Assembly (NCBI GenBank): GCA_963978905.1
Contig: OZ022259.1
Location: 25,332,068 to 25,396,067 of the forward strand
Length of the DNA stretch: 64,000 nt
Direction: 5' to 3'
DNA from: Trichostrongylus colubriformis
Taxonomy: Eukaryota > Nematoda > Chromadorea > Rhabditida > Trichostrongylidae
This document shows positions 12,233 through 30,956 of this stretch, in pieces. The notes under the pieces are model-generated. The model worked only from the letters and a program-made list of their open reading frames with translations, did no database searches and had not been told where the DNA came from. Position 1 is the first letter of the stretch. Every line of letters begins with the position of its first letter. The position numbers and the translations under genes were made by a program.

Positions 12233-13374
12233 GCGCCAACTGATCTGAAGGTTCGCCATTATAATTAGTGCCGTTTTCGCGCCAGGAGTTCGCCACCCAC
12301 GAGTGGATGAGAATTTTGAGGTGATATTAGTAACCTCTATTCTATGTGTCTCGTTTCAAGGGCGAAATCACAGTCTACCATGACAAATGCAATTCATTCT
12401 TGCTTGATATTAGTTTCTTCATCATGTCGAATGCTATTTCATGCTATTAATGGATGATACAAGTGCAGAAGCGGAGATTCTGTAGTGACAAATGCAGCCT
12501 GCCCAATATATTTATATGCACATGGGCCGGAATTCCAATCAGGATGAAGTATAGCGTCGAGGATAATTCCCAAAAAACGAGCATCCTCCCAAAAGGTCTC
12601 ACACGGACTCCCTCCCCCCACCTTCAGGTTCCGGTATTTCTGTGGTTTCAACGAGTCGACGCGATTCATCGAGAAAATCAGGATCCTACGATTAGAAAAT
12701 TAGACCAAACTCGTGATAAAATAATAAAAATGAAAATCCAGCCCCTTTGATTCTGTTTACCTTTAGAGTTGTACATGCGCTTTCCTCTCCTTAATTATTT
12801 TTCTTGTGCCCCACATTGTTTTTTATTTGTGGGATGCCTTTTTGTATATCCTTGAAGATTTTTAAGTGAAGATTAGATTATAATGAACATTATTTAGTTT
12901 CGGATTCAAACCCAGTTAGGCAGTTTTATCACATCTCTCTTTTACATTGTGGACCCTCAGCCTGAGCAATTGCGTTGATCACTGCTTGCCACGATTACGA
13001 CCCTCCGCCCCTCTCAGCGGACCAAATCGACCCCCTGTCGAGGGGGGAGCGCTCTTCAGCTGAACTTATTATGAAAGTAAAGTGACTTTATTCACCGTGA
13101 GCTGATGCTAAGCAATTCATTGAAATTCATGAATGCAGGGTTTTGAAGAGATATTTCAGATTGGACCGCACTAGATTATAAAGAATGCTATTTTGTTGCA
13201 TAGTGTGTCCTCCCAGTTCACTTTCTGGGTTTCGTTCAGCGAAAAAGGGAAACTAACCATTGGCTTTGTTCGCAAGTCACTGTATGTATAGACCGAGTCA
13301 TATTCATGTTATTACGGATTTAATAAAAGTATAGTACGTGGCGCATTCCAAGAAGAGTGCACTGAACGTCTATT
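12233..13374. other. Intergenic, nothing identified
   Basis: Only short open frames without splice support are present (for example 12439-12669 and 12454-12750, which overlap each other on opposite strands). No repeat ends are visible. Confidence 0.4.
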
Positions 13375-13544
13375 GAGCCGCGTTCTTACTTCGCGCCGAC
13401 AGGGCGTGGCTGCGTTCACAGGCAGCGAGGCAGACTGGCACGATGGAGTCCAGCGACGCACGCAACGAGACAGCTGCCGCAGGCGAAGACGCAAACAAAC
13501 GCGGCCATGCCCTTACGCCGGCACCGCAAAGTATGAACGAGGCC
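13375..13544. mobile_element. MITE of the shared-terminus group
   Basis: It runs from gccgcgttcttacttcgcgcc to accgcaaagtatgaacgaggcc, with the internal gacagggcgtggctgcgttc module also found at 5280 and 60705. The right end is followed by TAA. It lies immediately upstream of the first exon of the ZP gene, so it may overlap that gene's promoter. Confidence 0.65.
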
Positions 13545-13563
13545 TAATTTCTATGTAACCATC

Positions 13564-13574
13564 GTATATTGCAG
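13564..13574 (+). promoter_or_regulatory. Probable trans-splice acceptor of the ZP gene
   Basis: The sequence GTATATTGCAG ends at 13574, 27 bases before the ATG at 13602, and no upstream exon joins in phase. In nematodes such an isolated acceptor just before the start codon is usually a spliced-leader addition site. Inferred, not demonstrated. Confidence 0.45.
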
Positions 13575-13601
13575 AATCTGCACTGATGACTTGAATCGGC
13601 A

Positions 13602-16600
13602 ATGCTCATCGCGTTATTAGCACTGGTAAGTGGATTTTTTGAATTTATTGGTAGATTTCTTTCATCGAATTGAAGTGAAGATCGACTTATCGGGGATTTT
13701 CTCAACACTGTCAGAGCTTTGTGTTAGAGAGTTAGAACGCAGATGAGAAGGAGTTCTGGAACACAAAAATGAAATGGGGAAAAATTTCATCGAATAAGCT
13801 CAAGAAGAGCGATATCTGTTTTCGAAACGAAATTCCTGGTTTATTCGATAATAACTCATCCGGCTTCCTTGTGACGTGCCTTCTTAATTCTTCAGCGTTT
13901 GCCCCACTCAGCGGTATTTTCTATAGTCAGCCTAATCTAACTGTACGTCACTCATTTTAGATGTCATCGACGTTGTGCGCAGATGAAGAATATGCGGCTT
14001 TGATGCGTAGTGACGTGACAGCTAGGGTGTTACCTCTCAGGATCACTATCAACTCCACCGAGCCACTTAATGCCACATGTGCACTCACACTTCATCGGTG
14101 AGCCTTCATTACATACTATGATGAAACTGGATATACTTTATTTTTATTGCGAAATTGTCTTTTTTAACAGCTCACACTATGCCACTACTCTACTTAGAGA
14201 CTTCTTTTCATTTATATATTACTTACATCAATCTTTACATTAAGGCGTTCAGTGCAGTGACAAAAAGAAACTGATGCCCTCATCGCTTAGGTTGGGGTGA
14301 TGCTACTTACGCCGGAAAATCGCGTGGCCGCTCGCTGCGCAGCCTTCAAGCGCAGGGCATGGCAGCCTTCAAGCGAGGCAGTGTGGCATGGGCGGAGAAG
14401 GCAGGGTGGCATGGGTGCAGGAGGCAGTGTGGCATGGATGGAAGCGCAGAGGTGACGCAGCCACGCACTGCCGGGCTCCCAACGACAATTGATTCGCAAG
14501 TCGTACTGGTGGCGCCACCAGTGCGGCGCTGCGAAGCGATTTTCCGGCGTAAGTAGCCTCGCCCCTTAAGCCGCCGTCAGATTTTGCGATTGTGCGATCT
14601 TGTGAAGTCGCACTTCGCACACGATACTACGACCTTAAGATTGTGCAACACCGCAACTTCGCGTGCAGAGCCGCGACATTGCAAAATCGCAAAATCTGGC
14701 AGCGGCCTTAGCCGGCTTCCAGTTGGTTCGTTTCCATTCGAATTAGATCTATTAGGCACAAAATCGAAAATTGTTGGCTACATTCCTTAACATTGATTCG
14801 GCATATAACCCGAATACCACTCGTATACGGCACGGCCCCATTCCACACTTTCTTCTCTTCGCGTTCTTAACATCGAGCATTTCTTGATACAACAGAACAC
14901 TCTAACCGTACACTCCATTAACAGCCTAAATTCTTGGATCAGCAGCATTTCTGTAATTTTTTATATTTCTGAATTTCTATAATATTTCATTAATTAACGA
15001 CAAAAGGCTCCTGTAGAATGCGCAGTGGGCGCTCTTCACCAGGATGGAATTCTATTTTTGAGGTGTCAAGACGCGATTTGACATTACAAACCAATCCATT
15101 TTTTTTTCTTTTGACGAAGTTTATCTACAAAAATTGTTCTTCATCTTTTTAAGCCTGGAAGACGTTGTGTTCTGCCATCCATGTTCAAATCCTCAACATA
15201 GTTTCTTCTCAGTAATTTGTTCCATTCTGATGCGCCAGTACCTTTGAACAAATAGAAAACAAGAAAATCCAAGGATACACAGCAAGACAAAATCTTTAGT
15301 CTTTTTGACCTTAATTCACCGCTAGGTCTGCTGACAGATTTGATGGGATTAAAAATTGATGGAGGGGGCTTGGGAGCTTTACCGCAAATCGTTTTTTTTT
15401 TGCGCGATCGGGTGGTCTGCTAAGAAAGCCAGCTACTGATGTGTTTTCGACATTTGACGGGCACATCAAAGCAAAGATGAGTAGCGTGCTTAATTTGGTG
15501 GGGGAGATCGAGGTATGAGAATTTCCAGAAGATCTAGTGGCCACCCTTTTAGAGTGACCGATTGGACTATAGGTTATTCCTGCACCCAATAAGGGTTCAA
15601 TGATTTGTGAGTGAATATGAATCCCTGCCTGAAATGGGGTGATAAGGTGCGAGTGCGAACGGGTCCAATCTGCTGCGCTTCCCCAACATTTTAATGTATC
15701 TTCGCTCTAATGGATGAGGATCTGGGGATGTACGCTTGGGGATGTTTGTATATAATTTTGGTTCTCGTCTACTGTGGCACGAGACTGAACTGCTGAAACT
15801 GAAAAGCAATAAACTTCGAACCGAGGCTGAGCGCTTTCAGCATGTTTTTGGTTTCATTTCGGCTGAATGTTTGCGTTTTTGTTGACTAGAAAACTCAACA
15901 TGTCCCTAGGGGCAAATCTATCGTTGACTAGCCATAATCATAATGACGAGCATCGCTGTGAATCTGATAAACAAGGAACTGATAATGGTAAAGTCGCGTA
16001 TGTATGATATTAAATGTCAATATACACCGTACCGCGCGAGACTTGTTGTATACTCGACCTCGGGTGGGGGTCGATTGGTGGAATTTTCGCTTCGTGGCGT
16101 CACACTCGCGGCGCCGTCAGTACGAGTGGTTTGGAATTCCGCTCAAGACGCAATGGGCTGACCGTAAGAGGCTCTCAAAGATTGCACCTATTTTCTAACA
16201 ATATGTTGCGAATAAGAATTCCCTAAGACTGCAATATGAGCTCTCCATCGCCCTCCAAAGGTAATAAAGAGATAACTATCATGCTTTTATTATACTAGAG
16301 GTTGTTGTTGATTGCTGTGTTTTCTTGATAGGTTCGTCAACTGCTAAAGCTGTTGAAGAAACTTCTGGATCACTAACTGCAGAGTGAGATAGAGAACATT
16401 AACATCTAAATTACCTTCAATATTTCAGTTTCGTCAGATAGCATAAGAACAAAAGCAAATAGCCGCCCGTGCTGAAAATAGGTGCAATCTTCAAAGTTCC
16501 CTCACGGTACCAGCCCATAGCGTCTCGAGCGGAATTCCAAACGACTCGTACTCGCCGCGCCATTCGCTGCAGGCGGTCGCGCGAAAATTCAACGACTCCC

Positions 16601-19600
16601 ACCCCTCGACCTCAAACTGGGGTAATTAAACCTCAAACCGTCTCCAATGAATCGACGGAACAATAAAATTTACGAAATTAAAATAGTCAATATCTACCTT
16701 CTACAACACACCACTTATGAGGTTCAGCTATCGTGCTTTATAATGCTACAACAGAAAATCTCCTTATAGTGCTCGTGCCATACAAAATATTTCATATACT
16801 TTAATCCACAAGGCGCCAATTTGGTGCAATTGCACCATGTTGGTGCAACAACTCGTTCTCACCAAATCCGCTAAAACTTTGCCCAGGAGGGTTATTTGGG
16901 GTGCTGATCACGGATATGACATTGGTTTTCAGTGCGAGCGCCGTTTTCTGCACCTTTCAAGTATGCGCCAGTCATGTTCATTTTTGCTACTGTGCTTATA
17001 CAGCTGGAGAGCTTCATCTTTCCGCTGTCATCTTTCATTTAAAACTACCCTACAACCATCATTGCACACTCTGGTGTATATCTTCGCCTAAGCCTCGAAG
17101 GGGAATAAAGGTTCCCTTTCTTCTTAGGGCTTAGGCAAAACTTGCTGGAACAGTGTGGTGCCCCTACTGTATTAGCACTGTAATGAAACTAAACGACGCT
17201 AGCACCTCAAACGGATGTCATATCCGTGATCAGCACCCCAAATAACCACCCTGCGCGGAGTTTCAGCGATTTTGGTGAGAACGAATTGTTACACCAACAT
17301 GGTGCAACTGCACCAAATTGGTGCAAACGCTGAAAACGGATGTCATTTCCGTGATCAGCACCCCAAATAATACCTCTGGGCAAAGTTTCAGCTAAAATTA
17401 TTTTTTTGACCTACTCACGATATCTGGGGTAGTGATAGTTGAATAGTGCCCAAATTTTTAATCGAATACCGGACCGCGATTCAGTATAAGTCGACCTCTG
17501 GGGCCTCAATCAAAAATTTCTGATTGGACTGCCATACCGTAGTTTATGACATTGCACGAAACTTTGGTAACCATTAACACGCTCGGTAGAGCAGCCTTTG
17601 TGTGACTTATTTGGATGTGACCCATAGTCTCATGGCCCAATACTGTCTCTCCCGAATTTCCTGTTCATTGAGCCATACCTAGAAAATGACCATCAACCTG
17701 CGTTCGAAAATTGCGAATTTATCTTTTCCTCGAATGTCATTGAGTACTGCTCCATTTCAAAGCCTCATGCCACTCTGAATGTACTGAAACAATGTGAGGC
17801 TCCAATTTTGTCCACACGGCTCAGAAATTCCGCAAAAAAATCGCGAAAGTAATTTGAACCTGTTGGCGAGTTTTTGACCCCTAGCGGCTTTCTCAAAACT
17901 AAAAGAAAGCAAGTTATCTCATTGTTAGGTTGACGGCGTTTGAAAACAGCTGATAGATAAGTACCCCATGACGACTCATTGCTGCCACGTAAGGCGGCGT
18001 TCATACTTCAGGCCGCGTTCATACTTTGCGCACCGACGCCATCGCCGCCGGTGCCGGCGTCGAACTGACGCAACCATTTGCTTGCCGCAGAAGACGGCGT
18101 CAACAGATAATGCGCACCGTTTGCAAAGTGGTCGACCCAACCACACTACAGTATGGTAATCGTGGCGAGAGCCTACGATATCGATTTGAATCTTGGCATA
18201 GTGCTGCCATATTCGAATTCGAATTCCTGGGCTCTCGCCACGATCGCCATACTATAGTGTGGTTGGGTCGAGTTTTGCAAACGGTGCGCGTTAAAGATTG
18301 ACGCCGTCGTCTGCGGCAGGCACATTATTACGTCAGTTTGACGCCAGTGCCGGCGTCATTTGACGCTGACACGTAAAGTATCACCGCGGCCTCACGCCGG
18401 CAAGGCGTGGCTGCATTCACAGACCTCGCGACAGAGTGGCACGGAGCCACGGGGGAGCAGGCAACGAGGCAGGATGGCACGATCGGAGACGCAGAGGGAC
18501 GCAGCCACATCTTGTCGCCGGTAAAGCCGCGGTCATACTTTGCGCAGCTGCGTTAGTTGACGCCGGTGCCGGCGTCAATTCACGCAGGTGCCTGCGTGAG
18601 TTGACCCCGGCACCGGCGTCAAACTCACGCAACCATTTGCCAGCCGCAGACGACGGCGTCAATAGATAATCCGCAGAGTTTGCGAAATTCTTGACCCAAT
18701 CACACTGCAGTATGGTGATTGTGGCCGATTCGAATCTTGGCAGTGTGCCAATATGGTGATCGTGGCCGCTTCGTGTATTGGCACAGCGCCAAGATTCGAA
18801 TCGGCCACAATTATCATACTGTAGTGTGGTTGGGTCAAGAATTTTGCAAACGCTACGCATTATCTACTGACGCCGTCGTCTGCGGCTGGCAAATGGTTGC
18901 GTGAGTTTGACGCCGGTACCGGCGTCAACACACGCAAGTGTCTGCGTGAGTTGACGCCGGCACCGACGTCAACTAACGCAGCTGCGCAAAGTATGACCGC
19001 GGCCTAACGCAAAGTATGAACTGACTACCTACCTGACTTTTTTTTTACCACATTGGTGGAGCGGCGCAGCATTCACACTTCTTTTGGAATGGAACTAGAA
19101 GAAAGACTTGTGGTAACTAAAACGAGTGGCTCATCCCTCTGTGACCAATATATAATGTGTATTCACGTGGAGCATGTACATCTTGAAGACTGAAATTTAG
19201 TGAGCTATACTTATGTCTGATTTACTACGGGCTGTTTTTGTTTAGTAGCTTTTTAATCCGGGGTGTATATCGCTAGGACAAAACCGTCGCGTGCCGAACA
19301 AGGCCACGCGACGGTTTTGTCCTAGTGATATACACCCTTTTAATCCGACTCAAGCATTTTTAGGACCTCATGCAAAAATCCTGCATTGACGGTGAACGAC
19401 AAAATCTCATGGCACACGAGAATATGCTTCGAATGGAAATGCAGTGCCGGTGAGCCACTTCAGTATTGCTCAACTTGGTCCTAATTTAACGAGCATTCAA
19501 ATTGCTGTCACCAAGTTTTCTGAGAAACTGTGTATCACAAAACATAGAGGTCACCAAGTTTTCTGAGAAACTGTGTATCACAAAACATAGAGGAAACCAT

Positions 19601-21566
19601 GGTTTAACAGATAAAAGACTTTGAAGTATTGGAAACAGTCCTGTGAGCATTATCGCCAGTGAAGACTTCTCGGTGCTGAGACCTTATACAACCAATGATA
19701 CATAGAACCTATCCGATATACTGGTTCACCAAAAATTTCTAAGTCACATGGCCTGAAGAATGCTGAAATCCGAAATATCGCCATAAGCCATGACTTTTTC
19801 AAAATCGAAAAAGGCATTCCTCAGTGAATTCTGAGCTGAAACTGTGCTTTGTTACATTGAAATGCGTCATTTGGTCTCCAGATGGCCTATTTAATGAAGT
19901 ATGCATCGATGAATTTTATTATGACTTTTTATTTCGTATGAATTATAAAATAGTTGCTAAGCTGGATAACTTACAACATGCATCTCATAAACTTTATAAA
20001 GATAGCTGCCACTAGCCACTTTTACGAACTTTAACGGTATCTTCAGTATTAACAAGTGAAAGCAGGTGCTATCGCATTGAGGGAGGGGGGGGGGACCTCA
20101 CAAAAAGATCCATTTATAAGAACCTCTGAAGGATTTTTGTGTGGTCATTCTGCAAATTTAGGCGTTTTTTTTTCTCAAAGGAGTCCGGAAGAGGCTTTTT
20201 TCTTTTCTCGGCTTAAGTAAAAATAGGGTCCATAGTAGGATGCCCCCCCCCTCATTGCGATAGCACCTGAGAGCATATTCTTTTGAATGGTGTTAGCCCA
20301 AATTATTGTATATTTTCAGCTTATCATGCAATGAGAGTCGAAAGCTGCTGGGTTGGTACGAGGAAAAGCCCGGTTTACCTAGTGAAACCTGATGGGTGAG
20401 TGATTCCACAGTAGTTTTTCATAGCTCTTTTCATAGTGCTTTATAGTGCTTTACAGTACTTTATAGTATTTAAAAGAATTCGATGATTTTTGTTGAATTC
20501 TGAGAATATCACTCGACTCGTTTTGATTATAACGTGGAGTTTTGAGCAACGAATGATCTCACGGGCTCTTGTGTTGAAAGGTTGGGGTGCACCTTTAGCT
20601 TGAAGCGAAGTAGAAGTTGAATTCAGTGACGCAGAAGTTTGTCGAGCCATTGATCTAGTTATCAGAATATTGCATGGTGCCTGCTTGGACTGAACAGCTT
20701 GATTTTTCTTTTATAGCACTTGAATTCATTCAGTTCATATCCCATAACTTCCTTAGACCCCGTCCATACTTTACGGTGCAGGCAGCAGGGCATGGTTGCC
20801 TGTCTCTGCGTCTCAGCCTGTGCCACGCTAACTCGTTGCCCACGTCGACTCTGCACCTCCCCCATGCCACTATGCTTCGCTGCGTGTAAACGCAGCCAAC
20901 CCTACCGGCGTAAAGTATAAATGAGTATGAGAGGGTTTCTGCGAGTAATCGATTTTTACGAATCTTTCTTCACAATACACATTCAGGAACATTTTAATGT
21001 GTCTGGGTTATAGACAAACATGGAATCAGTGAAATAGGGTTGATCAGCCACACTTGTTCTTCCTGGATGGAAACCTCCTCCAGATTGAAGTTCATAAGAG
21101 ACTATCACACTTGTTAAAGATTTTAGGAGTCTTTTTCAGTTGCACCGCTGAATCAGCATTACTGCACACGCCATCTTACGCTTCGTTCTCGAGGGCAGTA
21201 TCAGTCGGTTGGCTCTCGATACGGCAGGCTGGTGTCAGCCAGCTGCTTGTTTCCTGTCATATCAGGCTGTGCCACTTTTGCGATGAGTCGTGCCGAGAAA
21301 CTACGGTATACTTGTGGCTGACTATTTTCTTGCCCTTGATCTCATAACCTTATTTCCAGCCTCCACGGTTGTGTCGGGACGCAGCAGGAAAGCATTACGA
21401 TCGTATGTGGAATGAAAGTACAGTAGTGGAACGGCTGTGTAATCCGCCTATAGAGACGACAACGATAGGTGCGGCACTCATCAACGAAGCGCTTTCGAGC
21501 CCCGTCTGGGATCTTACCATTGTAATCGTTTTTTCATACTTACTTTTTAACGGGTTTTGCTTGTGA
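13602..21566 (+). CDS. Short ZP-C-domain secreted/membrane protein
   Basis: Six exons join with all phases closing: 13602-13625, 13961-14097, 19364-19449, 20320-20395, 21140-21305 and 21360-21566, giving 231 aa. Residues 1-15 form a signal peptide (hydrophobic core LIALLAL, cleavage predicted after TLCA). The body has the Cys pattern of the C-terminal half of a ZP domain: C48, C57, C75 and C80 (CFEWKC), C92 (ESCWVG), C109 (PDGC), then SCHIRLCHFCDESC at 146-159, C168 and C190. Asn-glycosylation sites are N39, N45 and N181. Residues 213-231 (WDLTIVIVFSYLLF...) form a C-terminal hydrophobic anchor. ZP proteins polymerise in cuticle, apical matrix or egg coat. No ZP-N half is encoded unless exons were missed. 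Intron 2 (5.3 kb) is packed with foldback elements. The family call is from motif recognition; I do not know the ortholog. Confidence 0.85.
14290..14568. repeat. GC-rich dispersed repeat, copy 2 (intron of ZP gene)
   Basis: Reverse-complement relative of 2380-2640. It shares the gcgattttccgg-cgtaagt edge and a triplicated GGCATGG(G/A)(T/C)G core. It lies directly against the next MITE. Confidence 0.6.
14569..14707. mobile_element. MITE with GCCGCCGTCAGATTTTGCGA ends
   Basis: Left GCCGCCGTCAGATTTTGCGA and right TCGCAAAATCTGGCAGCGGC form an inverted repeat flanked by TTA-like sequence. The interior alternates short gcgat/tcgca palindromes. A relative is at 49163-49330 and a half-copy at about 43908. 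Confidence 0.7.
14708..16050. other. Intronic, nothing identified
   Basis: Part of the long second intron of the ZP gene. The open frames here (15311-15589 and 15597-15809 on the minus strand) have no splice partners or motifs. Confidence 0.4.
16055..16615. mobile_element. About 560-bp foldback element, copy 1
   Basis: Left CCTCGGGTGGGGGTCGATTG pairs with right gactcccacccctcgacctc. Inner blocks gtttggaattccgctcaaga and gcgcgaaaattc also pair across the element. A second copy lies at 23090-23615 in the last intron of rcq-5. Confidence 0.7.
16811..17324. mobile_element. Foldback element with GGTGCAA-rich arms
   Basis: The arms are GCGCCAATTTGGTGCAATTG and caactgcaccaaattggtgc, and the paired blocks ctcaccaaa / tttggtgag and ttatttggggtgctgatcac / gtgatcagcaccccaaataa continue inwards. 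A partial third block with the same gtgatcagcaccccaaataa follows at about 17350. It lies in the ZP-gene intron. Confidence 0.7.
18000..18524. repeat. Nested shared-terminus MITEs
   Basis: Two stacked elements share GGCGGCGTTCATACTT-type starts. The inner one carries GACGCCGTCGTCTGCGG and gtggttgggtcgag modules that fold back on themselves around 18200. It runs directly into the intact element at 18525. Confidence 0.6.
18525..19004. mobile_element. 480-bp palindromic MITE with TAA duplication
   Basis: It starts AGCCGCGGTCATACTTTGCG and ends CGCAAAGTATGACCGCGGCC, flanked by TAA at 18522-18524 and 19005-19007. The whole element is a near-perfect palindrome whose arms contain smaller palindromes (GACGCCGGTGCCGGCGTC). 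It lies in the ZP-gene intron. Harbinger-like by target duplication (inference). Confidence 0.85.
19261..19337. mobile_element. 77-bp hairpin insertion with 10-bp direct repeats
   Basis: GGGTGTATATCGCTAGGACA pairs with TGTCCTAGTGATATACACCC through a short loop near gccgaacaaggcc. The direct repeats ttttaatccg lie immediately on both sides (19251-19260 and 19338-19347). The insertion lies 26 bp upstream of ZP-gene exon 3, within the region where the branch point and acceptor operate. Confidence 0.75.
20066..20268. mobile_element. G-tract/C-tract bounded MITE, copy 2
   Basis: Ends AGGTGCTATCGCATTGAG and CTCATTGCGATAGCACCT, followed inside by G and C homopolymer runs. The interior aligns with 3000-3222. 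It lies in the intron just before ZP-gene exon 4. Confidence 0.75.
20757..20930. mobile_element. Diverged shared-terminus MITE (ZP-gene intron)
   Basis: It runs from CCCGTCCATACTTTACGG to a complementary ggcgtaaagtataaatgag, with the same tctctgcgtctcagcctgtgcc interior as the 54056 and 60681 copies. The ends are eroded. Confidence 0.55.
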
Positions 21567-22860
21567 CGCACTTATTGAGACCGAAAAGTCGAAATATGTT
21601 ACATTTTTTATTATACGCTTAAGTTGCCTCATAATGTAGTAGCAAATTTAGCAGTCGTAGTTTGTTTACCCATTAACCATGGATTTGAATATGGACAGCA
21701 TTGGGCTACAAGGATGGCTGTGAAAGAATGTCTGTTCCGCAGGCGCTGCAGTCACGAGCGTATTTCGTTGGTCTGCGTCAGAAAACTCGAGATAGGTCAC
21801 GGCGTATTCAACGGGTTCCTCGGCTGTGAAATGGCCACGCGTTAAGAGGCGCCTTCACCACCTTCCCAAAACCTGAGTGTTCTGACGAACATACCTAGTT
21901 GTAACAGATGCAATGCTTGTTAACTGTTTTTGAGTGGATTTGGATGATAACTGTAACTGATCGAGTGTTATTCAATTCAATGCTATGTGGTTATGGCGGT
22001 GCATTTAGGCGAATGCGTCTAAATTCACATATCAGCATAATCAAAACAAGCCAACAAAAAGATGGCTGAACCACATACAAGGAAATGATTATTAGCCAGG
22101 GATGTGGATTTAACCTGGGCCTAGAAAACGAAGTAGCTGTACCACTTTCGCTCCACCCCCCTCCTCATATTGATGCAGCGCTTCCATTTCGTACGTTTCT
22201 TGTTTGTTTTTATTACGCTGATTTGATTTGTAAACTATTTGAATGAATAAATGGTATGTTCTTCTTTGAACGGTGCACAGAGGTAGAGTTGTCCTCTGGA
22301 AAACTTTTTGACAGCTGCTAATTTTCGCGGCGGCGGCCAGCGATAGAATTTTATATTTAAAAGGATGCCAAGTCATGAGAAGCATATGCTTTGCGGGCTT
22401 ATCATCTTGCTGAACCTACCATTCTGTTTCGGATGAACAAACGAAAACGGTTCTGATACGCATTGTTTTCTATAAAAGAGGCTCATACCATCTGATAGAT
22501 CACAACTCGCAAAATGACAAAATGACACGATATGCTGAAGCAAAGCATGAAATAAAACAAATAGAAATATTCAAAACAAAAACTCAATGGAGAATCTCGG
22601 GAAATCTCTCATAGGAACACATAAAAATCACATCAAAACACTATGTTCTATCAATTTCTTTTTTTCATCTTTTCATTAGCCATCAATCTAATTTAAACAT
22701 TCAGCGAAAGCCTCGCTCATGACCATATGTTCTACTTTACCATGAGATTCATAATCCGGGAATCGTAGTTTTTGTAATATTGAGCATACTCGAAGTAACC
22801 GAGGGCATCTGGTTGTAAAAGGAGCACGCATTAATGAAATTTGTACTATTGTGATCGTCT
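21567..22860. other. Spacer between ZP gene and rcq-5 3' ends
   Basis: The two genes converge here. No additional exon, RNA gene or repeat with clear ends was seen. AATAAA-like signals occur (for example near 22243 on +) but I cannot tie them to a transcript end. Confidence 0.4.
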
Positions 22861-29834
<6,974 letters not shown>

Positions 29835-29843
29835 TCTGAAGAT
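29835..29843 (-). promoter_or_regulatory. Probable trans-splice acceptor of rcq-5
   Basis: On the minus strand the sequence AATCTTCAG directly precedes A-ATG of the start codon, and no upstream exon is required. This is the usual context of spliced-leader addition in nematodes. Inferred. Confidence 0.5.
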
Positions 29844-30331
29844 TTTTCATATTTCGACGAATAAGCTCGAATAACAGAGCTGTAACCACGAGGTCGTGAA
29901 ACCAATTATTTCGGCCAAATGCGATTACCATATGTTTATCGAAGTACATTTCTAGGACGTTTATAGTAGGCGACGAATTTAGACACAGACAACTGAATTC
30001 TCAGAGCCAATTTTAAGAAGTAAAACCAGAATTACATGTGGAACAATACTAATAATGACCCATACAATACAACGTGTTCTATTGTGATCCTACTACCTTT
30101 TAGCACTCTAGCAGAGAGGAAAACACGAGAGTGCAAGATTTTTAAGTGCTGAAAACATAACAAAGCAGTGATTATGAAAAAACAATCGATATCGCGATTC
30201 TGCAGGGATATTTCGGAGAAACAAAGAATCGACAGCAAATCTGAACAGCTATTTGCCCATACAAACACCGTGTGGCAAAGGCACGGGTTGTTGAAGAAAA
30301 TAGAGTACTGACGCGCTGCGATCGAACGGCG

Positions 30332-30484
30332 ATGACCGATGGAGAATCGCAATGGCGCGAACTTCTCCAACCATCAATTTCTCGGCAATTTTTGCCGCAA
30401 TTTCTCGACAATTTTCACCGCTTTTCTTGGTTTCCCCTGGCTTTTTTGTTATTGGACAAAGCTAGTTTGATGCTGAACAGCTGC
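30332..30484 (+). CDS. Possible first exon of the ATR gene
   Basis: ATG at 30332 opens a frame MTDGESQWRELLQPSISRQF that continues to a hydrophobic FPLAFLLLDKASLML stretch. It lies divergent from rcq-5, about 500 bp from its start codon. A donor GTTTAG after AAC-AGC-TGC (about 30484) would join in phase 0 to the exon at 40272. The weak resemblance to an ATR N-terminus and the roughly 9.8-kb intron this needs keep confidence low. It may instead be an unrelated small frame. Confidence 0.25.
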
Positions 30485-30675
30485 GTTTAGCAGTGTTGGT
30501 GAGTGCCATTTCCGAAGTTCCACATTCGACGTCCCAATTGACGGTGAACAACGAATATCGGAGTGTGGTTGCTTCAATTCAAGAATATTGCTAAATTCAT
30601 TTTCCCATCATTCATTTACCATCGGGCCTACCTATGTATAAATTTTCTCGAACTGAGTTTTTTCTAGTATTTTTG

Positions 30676-30862
30676 CTAGCGGGGGCACCTCACAAAAAGT
30701 TTCACACCTTCCTCTGGAGGATTTTTGTGAGGCCATTCTGCACATTCAAGCGTATATTTTTGTCCAAGTCTCAAAGGAGGAAAGAAGGGACTACTTCCCC
30801 TGAAGTGGCTCAGATAAAGCAGAGCGTGCATTGTGAGATGCTCCTCCCTCCCCCCGCCTTGC
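30676..30862. repeat. Diverged relative of the G/C-tract MITE
   Basis: The interior blocks gggggcacctcacaaaaag, ggaggatttttgtgaggccattctgcac and gtctcaaaggaggaaagaag match 20066-20268. The ends are eroded. Confidence 0.55.
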
Positions 30863-30956
30863 TAGATTACAGAATGCCAATGGCGGAATCGCAAATCGAT
30901 ACGCACCTAACTTTCAGCCGAACTGCAAGCGGCAACCGATTGCAAGGTTAAATCTT

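Noticed and set aside
18417..18860. A 147-aa minus-strand open frame
   Set aside because: It lies within palindromic MITEs and the translation repeats on both strands because of the palindrome.
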